Source: Desmodus rotundus (taxonomy: Eukaryota; Chordata; Mammalia; Chiroptera; Phyllostomidae). Taken from it: a DNA stretch of 64,000 nt. Below the pieces are notes generated by a model. It saw only the letters and a program-made list of their open reading frames with translations, did no database searches and was not told the DNA's origin. A program made the position numbers and the translations under genes. The stretch spans positions 99,499,010-99,563,009 of the forward strand of contig NC_071393.1 of assembly GCF_022682495.2 (NCBI RefSeq), given 5' to 3'. Positions 57,945-64,000 of the stretch are shown piece by piece. The first letter of the stretch is position 1, and every line of letters starts with the position of its first letter.

Positions 57945-58030
57945 TACTATACAGATCAGTTGAGATAATGAATAGAAAGTACTTCGTAACTGTAAAATGC
58001 TATCTAAATATAGGATGGTAGTATTCATTG

Positions 58031-60309
58031 ATACGCTGCATTGAGTTAGGAGAAGTCGAAAGAATGAAATAAGGAAAATAAGGAGAGCTTTGTAAGAGCC
58101 ATCTGGTGTTATGAAGGATAAAATGGAAGCTGCCAGAATTCCCCAGATATCCTTTCGATTTCAAATACTCTTAAGTTCTCACAGATACTCATAATGAGTA
58201 CAAGGATAGCTCTTACCTCACTGATTCAAGTTAATTCAATGAATTTCTCATTTCTCACAAGTTAGGGCTACTTGTGGCCCTAATCTATGACAAATACGCA
58301 CACAGGCACATACACAAAAACAGAAATAAACAATATTAATATTTCAATATTTTAACTTTTTCACTTATAACAGCTTTACAGATTCATGCTAAATGACATT
58401 TTGACTTCAGAGAAAAATCATCAGAGAAAATCAACCTTAAAGTAGCTATGGTCGTTATACTTCATTCGGGAATGATATAGTTGGAGTGATTCTGGAGATG
58501 GAAAGTTATTTATTTTGGCTTAGATGGGATTGAGATCCAATTTTTTCCTTAAAGGACTTATATCTTTGATATAAGCTCTAGGTAATCACAGCCTTCTTGA
58601 GATTATAGTGCGTGCATGACCCAGGATGCCTCGTTTCAGTTTCATAGCATTTGTTACTACATATGAAATATCTCAATGAGGGAAAACAGAGAGTACCTGT
58701 GAAATCTGTTCTCTCTCTTACACTCGCTGTTTAGACCATTTTTGTGGGAGCAAACCTCTCTTTCTTCATATTTGATAATAGTGCTCCAAAGGTGGTTTAA
58801 AGTCTCAATCTAAGTAGAATAGCGTATGCAAAAAGTTTGAAGGCATCATGGAAATATGATCTGTGAGCGTAAAGAAACATGATATAGCAACCTGAAGATG
58901 TTTTACATCTCTTACATTTTAAAATCTGAGAAATGAGAAATGTGCCCACACCCTTACTGTGCTTGTAAATCTATGTGAATATGCCTTTGCCCTACACGTG
59001 GCCAGTGCAGTGCGAGGGAGTCAGAGCTGTTTGACCACACGTCCCCTGACTGGTGTGCACCTTTGCCTGGGTGTGACATCAACTCTGTGAACGTCAGTGT
59101 TTCCCTGTGAACTGAGGGCTTGGAATAAGTTCATTTTCTGAGTAGCCCTCAGAAAATGTCAGCTGTGTTGGAAACAATTGACGGCCTCAAGTTGATTAAT
59201 TTTAGCAGAGCTTAATAGAGAGAATATTTACAAGCACATGGAGAGAGTATGGGGAACGTGCAAGGGGGAGTATATGCCTTTAGGGCTCCTTACGGCCTGT
59301 TGGCCTAAAGGGACAGAGACTGGGATGAGAAGACCTGGACTGGAGCTGCGGCCCCCAGGGAAGGGGCTAGCCAGATTGTAATGACATGGCGGACAGGGAT
59401 CCCAGGAACAAATACCCGGAAATGATTCTCCTCCTCCCTCTGGCCTGCTTGTATTTCCCAGTGACCAAAGCCAACAGGAAGACAAAGAACAAATTAGCCT
59501 TGTTGCTGAGTCCGTGCAGTTTAGTCTCCTTGGGCACAGAGCGGAGTGGAGCAGAATGAAGGATGAATCTGGAAGGGCAAGTGGGACATACAATGTCCAA
59601 CACAGTCAACCTTCACTGTTAGTCTTTTTTGAAAGAAAGAACACTCTTTCCTCCCCAAAATCTAGCTATCTTACAAAAAGAAATTGTTTTAACCACCTTT
59701 ACTTTTTAATTAATTTTACTTAATCCAAGTCATAGCTCAACTTCACATGGGCCTCAATACAGTGGTAGCATTGGGTGAAGTTCAGCTGTTTGTGTGGTGA
59801 AAGATGATCTGGAGGAGAAAACCACCCTCATGTTTGTCCTATTTAGAGATGGGCTGACAGCCTCAACTTAAAGTTCAAGTTTGGCAAAAGGGGCAGCAAC
59901 AAGTAGGTAGCAACTCTGAATAGTCCACATTCTTGGGTCTCCCATATTCAAAGGAGTGACTATTGTACAATGCCTGGCCAGTGGGTTGAATGGCCAGTTT
60001 TTGTTTTGTCCAGCTTGCTTTTCATATCAAACTGTTTTCAGTCCTTGGACCCAAGCACCAGGGTTACTTGCCTTGACCTGATCCAGATGAACACTCTGAT
60101 CCACTGAAAATGCATAAATCAACTGAATCAAATAAATCCCCATAATTGGAGAGGTATTTGTGGCAGCATATGATGATAGGCAAAAGAAAACAAATTTGGA
60201 ATGCCACACCCTGGAGCATAAACCTCTCCTATGGACCAGAAAATTCCTGACTTCGGAAATTCTGGGACACAGGGATCTCAGAAAAAAGAGTCGTGTCTGT
60301 ACCAGGGAC
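58031..60309. other. No gene or clear repeat recognised
   Basis: About 2.3 kb of unique-looking sequence. A 121-codon minus-strand ORF (59228-59593) has no recognised motif. Confidence 0.5.
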
Positions 60310-60530
60310 AGTGAGAGGCAGTGTGGTATGGTGCAAAGCACACGGGTTTGGTTGGTAAAAGAGATCTCAGCTTCATACTGACTGCAGTCACCTTGGCAAA
60401 TTACTGAACTCTCTTGATCTCAGGTTTCCTTGTGTGCAAAATAATAATTGGACTTGTTGTAAAATTAATTGAAACATGGTATGCAAAATGAAGGCACTGT
60501 TTTCCACACAGTAGTCATTCAAATACTTTT
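60310..60530 (+). mobile_element. MIR SINE
   Basis: Sense MIR: GGCAGTGTGGTATGGTGCAAAGC, CCTTGGCAAATTACTGAACTCTC, TCAGGTTTCCTTGTGTGCAAAA, CACACAGTAGTCATTCAAA. Confidence 0.75.
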
Positions 60531-60559
60531 TGGGAGGTGTACTCACTTCTTAAATAATA

Positions 60560-61060
60560 TTGTTTCTTAATAGCTTTATTGAGGTATAATTTACAGGAGA
60601 TATAACTGACATACAATAGATGATACATATTCAAAGTTGTATGTTTGACTGCACAAATCCATAAAACTATCACCACGGTCAAGGTACTGAACATAACCAT
60701 CCACAGTTTCCTCCTGCCCAGTAGCAATATCTCCTCCCAACCTCATCTTCAGGTCACCACTGACCTGCCTTGTCACTCTAGAAGAGTTTGCGTTTTCTAG
60801 AATTTCATATAGATGCAGTTATATGTTATGACATAAAATTCTAGAAGAAAATGGCTTCTTTTGCTCAACATAATTCCATGGAAATACTTCCACGTTGCAT
60901 GCATCAATAATTTATCACTGAACAGTGGTCTGTTGGATTGGTATACCATAATTTGTTTATCTGCTCACTTGTTAGAAGAAATTGCTCAGTTATGTTTTAG
61001 TTCTGTTTCCATTCTTCTTCTGTTAAGAGTATGAGAAAAAATGTTCACATATTCCATGTT
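60560..61060 (-). mobile_element. L1M 3' end, antisense
   Basis: TAGCTTTATTGAGGTATAATTTAC, CTATCACCACGGTCAAGGTACTG and TTCTAGAATTTCATATAGATG are reversed old L1 3' UTR, followed by terminal ORF2-like sequence. Confidence 0.8.
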
Positions 61061-61249
61061 ACCACCACTAACATTCCCGTTAACATCCTCCACACTTTGC
61101 AAGAATTAGGTGTAAATGCACATACAACAATAATTGTGTTCATTAACCCCTGGTTTAGGTTGAGTTCTGAACTGGTTTAGGTCCTTCTGCTTCCTAGGCT
61201 TTCTTTTGTTCTTTACCATAAACAAGCAACCTGGAAGAAATAACTCAAA

Positions 61250-61660
61250 CACGCGTCAACTGATGAGCTGATGAAATTATGGCATATTTCTACAATAAAA
61301 TATCATTTGCCATAAAAAAGAATGAAACAGATTCGTGCTTGCAACGTGGATGAACCTTGAAAAGACTGTACCAAGTGAAAGAAACCAGACACAATAGGCC
61401 ACGTGTTATATGACTTGATTTCTTGAAATGCCCAGAGTAGGCAAACCCATAGAGACAGAAAGTAGATTAGTGGTTGCAGGGGCTGGAGGGTGGGGGCAAG
61501 TGGTTATTGACTACTAATGGGTGTCGGTTTCTCTCTGGGGTGATGAAAATGTTTTGGAATTTGATAGTGGTGATAGATACACAACTCTGTAAATATTTCA
61601 AAAATCACTCACTTGTATACTTTAAAGAGTGAATTTTATAGTGTATGTAGTATATTTCAA
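61250..61660 (+). mobile_element. L1M 3' end, sense
   Basis: TCAACTGATGAGCTGATGAAAT, GGATGAACCTTGAAAAGAC, AGAAAGTAGATTAGTGGTTG, GGTGATGAAAATGTTTTGG and TACTTTAAAGAGTGAATTTTATAG follow the sense L1M 3' UTR closely. It faces the antisense copy 190 bp upstream. Confidence 0.85.
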
Positions 61661-61663
61661 TAG

Positions 61664-61862
61664 GCTGTTTATTTATTTATTTTCTTTAGAGGGGGGTGGA
61701 GGGAAAGGGAGGGAGAAAGAGAGGCAGAGAAACATCAATTGGTTGCCCCCAACTGGGGAATGAACCCGAAGCCCAGGCATGCGTCCTGACTGGGAATCAA
61801 ATCAGCAACATTTTGGTTCGCAGGATGATGCCCAACCAACTGAGCCACACCAGTCAGGGCAA
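61664..61862 (-). mobile_element. VES-type SINE
   Basis: T-rich tail (TTTATTTATTTATTTTC), body GAGAAACATCAATTGGTTGCC, B-box region GGGAATCAAATCAGCAAC, head CCAACCAACTGAGCCACACC...GTCAGGGC in reverse. Inserted at the 3' end of an L1. No clean duplication found. Confidence 0.9.
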
Positions 61863-63060
61863 GATAGGGGGTTGTTACTTTTAAAAGCAATCTATGAAAC
61901 TTTGCTTGGATAAAAACAACAAGAGCAGCAATTAATCTAATTTCTCTCTTTTTTGTTTGCTGAAGGGAAAACTTACAGCTGTTTACCTCATTGATCCAGG
62001 TCTTGGTCACAAAGTGGAACTTGCCAACATTAGGAAGCAAAAAGGTCATGTCTGCAATACGTCATATTTTGGGAGGTAGTTCAGGATCACATTGTTGGTT
62101 TTCTTGAGACGGTAAAGGGTCTGCAGCTACCTTGACGGTTTTGTCTTTTCCTTTCCTTTTAAAGACAACATGCATTCAGATTGTCTAATCACCCCTTCCT
62201 CTAGCCTTAGTTAGTTAAACTAGATGCAGGATATCCTGTCAGTAAAGTATCTTAGCTAAATCACATTATTTACCAAACTCCTAGCCGCAGCAGATAGAAT
62301 AAGTAGAAGTCCAAGTACTCAAAATAATCCTTGGAAAGGAAAAGAAGCCAGTAGCTCAGAATTAGTAGTGGTTTCAAGCAGCTGTGGAGGGTGGGAATGA
62401 GGACAGACTTCCTTCCTTTCTAATTGTCTTCCTTCACCTGATGAAACACTGCCTTATTTAGAAGGCTTCTAGCTGTTCAAGTGCTGTGAATCAGGACCTA
62501 CATTGTCACATCTGGAAACAGAGCTCTGCCTGGTATCTTCCCAAGAAATCAGTGTTTCCTGGGGCCTCATGTTTTGTCATTGAGGAAAAGGCTGTTTGCC
62601 CTGCTCTTATAAATTTTACTAGGCAAAGTTTGAATTTTTATGTCATTTAGTTTGAAGCATAAAGCGAATGAAAGGTATTAACGTAGAGTGAAAGCAAAAC
62701 CCATGTAATGCTACTCAGAAATATTACCTTTAATTTTTGCTATAACTTAGCAAATAAAGCTTTCCTAAGATGACTTGAGAAATTTTATGTCAGTATGAGT
62801 GTTTATCTTTCATTTTCTGTTATATTTTCTTCAGCTCCTGGTGCAATAAAAAAAAATGCATAAGAGAACTTTCTGTTTTATTCTGGCCCTACAAGGACAT
62901 GGCTCCCAGGGACGTGCCTCTGAGTATTACTCTAGAAATATAGATTCATTTATATGTTAAGCATCCACAACGTAGAGTATACCTGAAAGATGGTTAAGTG
63001 GCTTCTCTAGTAATGGTATGAGCTCTGTAGGCATGAGCCGACATTGACCTAGATTCTTTC
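61863..63060. other. No gene or clear repeat recognised
   Basis: AT-rich, nothing supported. Confidence 0.5.
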
Positions 63061-63135
63061 TGTGTGTGTGCACACGTGTGTGCAATATACTATACATTAA
63101 CAGCGTACATGCATGTACACACATACACACACTTG
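63061..63135. repeat. TG/CA-rich low-complexity stretch
   Basis: TGTGTGTGTGCACACGTGTGTG followed 40 bp later by TACACACATACACACAC. Interrupted dinucleotide repeats in both phases. Confidence 0.8.
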
Positions 63136-63182
63136 AAGACTATTAATTAGACAAATACACATATATTCCTTGTCTTTCCTCC

Positions 63183-63650
63183 CAGCTTTATTGATCAGTA
63201 TCACTTAAAAATTGTTTTTAATTAATTTTGTATTTAAGTATAGCTGGTATACAATTTTATAGTAGTTTGGTTATATATTCGTTTCACATGTATAATATAG
63301 TGATTTAACATTTTTATAACTTACATGTGATCACCCCACTGCTTCTAGTAACCATTTGTTACCGCGTAAACTTATCACAGTTTTATTGACTATATTCCCC
63401 TTTCCCTTTTCACCTGTCAGTTCATGAATAGATAAAGAAGATTTTGTATATTTATATAAGATTTCATTCTTTTATATGTATATAAGAGAATTTAAAAACA
63501 ATAAAAAAGAATGAAATCTTGCCATTTGCAGCAACATGGTATCATGCTGAGTTAACTGTCAGGCAGAGAAAGACAGACACTGTATGGTTTCACTTACATG
63601 TGTAATCTAAAAACAAAACAAGCGAGCAAAACAAAAACAGACTCATAGCA
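63183..63650. mobile_element. L1 3' pieces in opposite orientation with a 16-bp inverted repeat
   Basis: 63183-63420 is reversed L1 3' UTR (CAGCTTTATTGATCAG, TATAGCTGGTATACAATTTTATAG). 63505-63650 is sense L1 ORF2 end/3' UTR (GAATGAAATCTTGCCATTTG, CTGTATGGTTTCACTTACATG). AAGATTTCATTCTTTT (63458-63473) and AAAAGAATGAAATCTT (63505-63520) are exact inverted repeats. Confidence 0.75.
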
Positions 63651-63865
63651 ACAATGATCAGATCACTTTTAAAGACTCCTGTTTGCCTTCCCCCAATCCC
63701 TTCCTCCTTTCTTCCCCGTCCTAGAAAGGAGACTTATTATTCATCATTCTCCTGCTTTTTCTTATATTGTTTAATGGGGCCTGTTTGTGAAATGGAATGC
63801 TTTTTCTCTGGTTTGAACTTTTACCCAGCATTATGTTTGGAGAGTCATCCAGGTGAATGTGTTCA

Positions 63866-64000
63866 GTTATAGGCCTGTCATTCTCACCGTTGCCTAGTAC
63901 TAGTCAGTGCATCTGTATTGTTCGTTCACCGTGTGAAATGCAGCACCCTTCACCCATTCCATCCATTTGTGGCATTCAGGTTGCCTCCCGCTGTTTGATC
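63866..64000 (-). mobile_element. Possible L1 fragment at window edge, antisense
   Basis: CACCCATTCCATCCATTTGTGGCATTCAGGTTGCC resembles the reversed L1 block 'ccattcatctattgatgggcacctaggttg'. Weak and cut by the window end. Confidence 0.3.

Larger units (their letters stand above)
56576..58030 (+). mobile_element. MIR SINE split by a nested DNA transposon
   Basis: Left piece (56576-56639) TTTCATCTATAAAATGGGGGTTATAATG and right piece (57945-58030) CAGTTGAGATAATGAATAGAAAG...GTAAAATGCTATC are consecutive segments of sense MIR. They are separated exactly by the Tigger-type element. This is the oldest layer of the nest. Confidence 0.8.

Noticed and set aside
1..64000. Helitron, piggyBac or CRISPR-like arrays, tRNA or rRNA genes
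   Set aside because: No CTAG/hairpin Helitron ends, no TTAA-flanked piggyBac ends, no regularly spaced direct repeats. The only tRNA-like boxes belong to VES and MIR SINEs.

Overview
This window reads as ordinary nuclear DNA from a bat, most likely a yangochiropteran. The strongest evidence is at least seven VES-type SINEs (tRNA-derived, A/B-box head, T- or A-rich tail), several with clear target-site duplications. They sit in a general mammalian background of L1, L2-type LINEs, MIR, MER5-type hAT elements, Tigger and mariner elements, and MaLR-type LTRs. The host assignment rests on recognising the SINE head and has not been checked against a database. No intact protein-coding gene is visible. 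Every long ORF (up to 175 codons) is either antisense to a transposon or lacks family motifs.

Layout. Position 1 to about 1.2 kb is the 5' end of a young L1 on the minus strand (5' UTR plus a frameshifted ORF1), next to an old L1 split by a VES. From 3 to 7.1 kb there are MER5-type elements and a long old-LINE relic. From 7.4 to 9.5 kb a minus-strand L1 flanked by an 11-bp duplication is interrupted by an internally deleted mariner. From 9.9 to 19 kb there is an MLT1-like LTR with a GA expansion, a polypyrimidine tract, an AT-rich candidate enhancer, two L1 ends in opposite orientation, and MIR and MER5-type copies. From 21.3 to 21.7 kb lies a 5'-inverted L1 with a 17-bp duplication. From 23 to 25.8 kb there are an unclassified GC-rich block, an LTR and a VES. 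From 26 to 33 kb there are old LINE ends, a VES and a MIR.

The only gene-like signals are a GC-rich block ending in a good splice donor at 33,880 and a 41-bp segment at 49,317-49,357 between strong acceptor and donor sites. These could be 5' noncoding exons of a plus-strand gene whose coding exons lie beyond the window. I could not name that gene.

From 36 to 56 kb there are more L1, VES, MIR, LTR and Tigger copies, a perfect 12-bp hairpin overlapping a short tandem repeat, and RFX-like and homeodomain-rich intervals. From 56.6 to 58.0 kb there is a three-layer nest: MIR, interrupted by a Tigger-type element, itself interrupted by a mariner. From 60 to 64 kb there are further L1 ends, a MIR and a VES.

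I found no evidence of an undescribed biological system. The most informative structures are the nested transposons, the twin-primed L1 and the candidate noncoding first exon.
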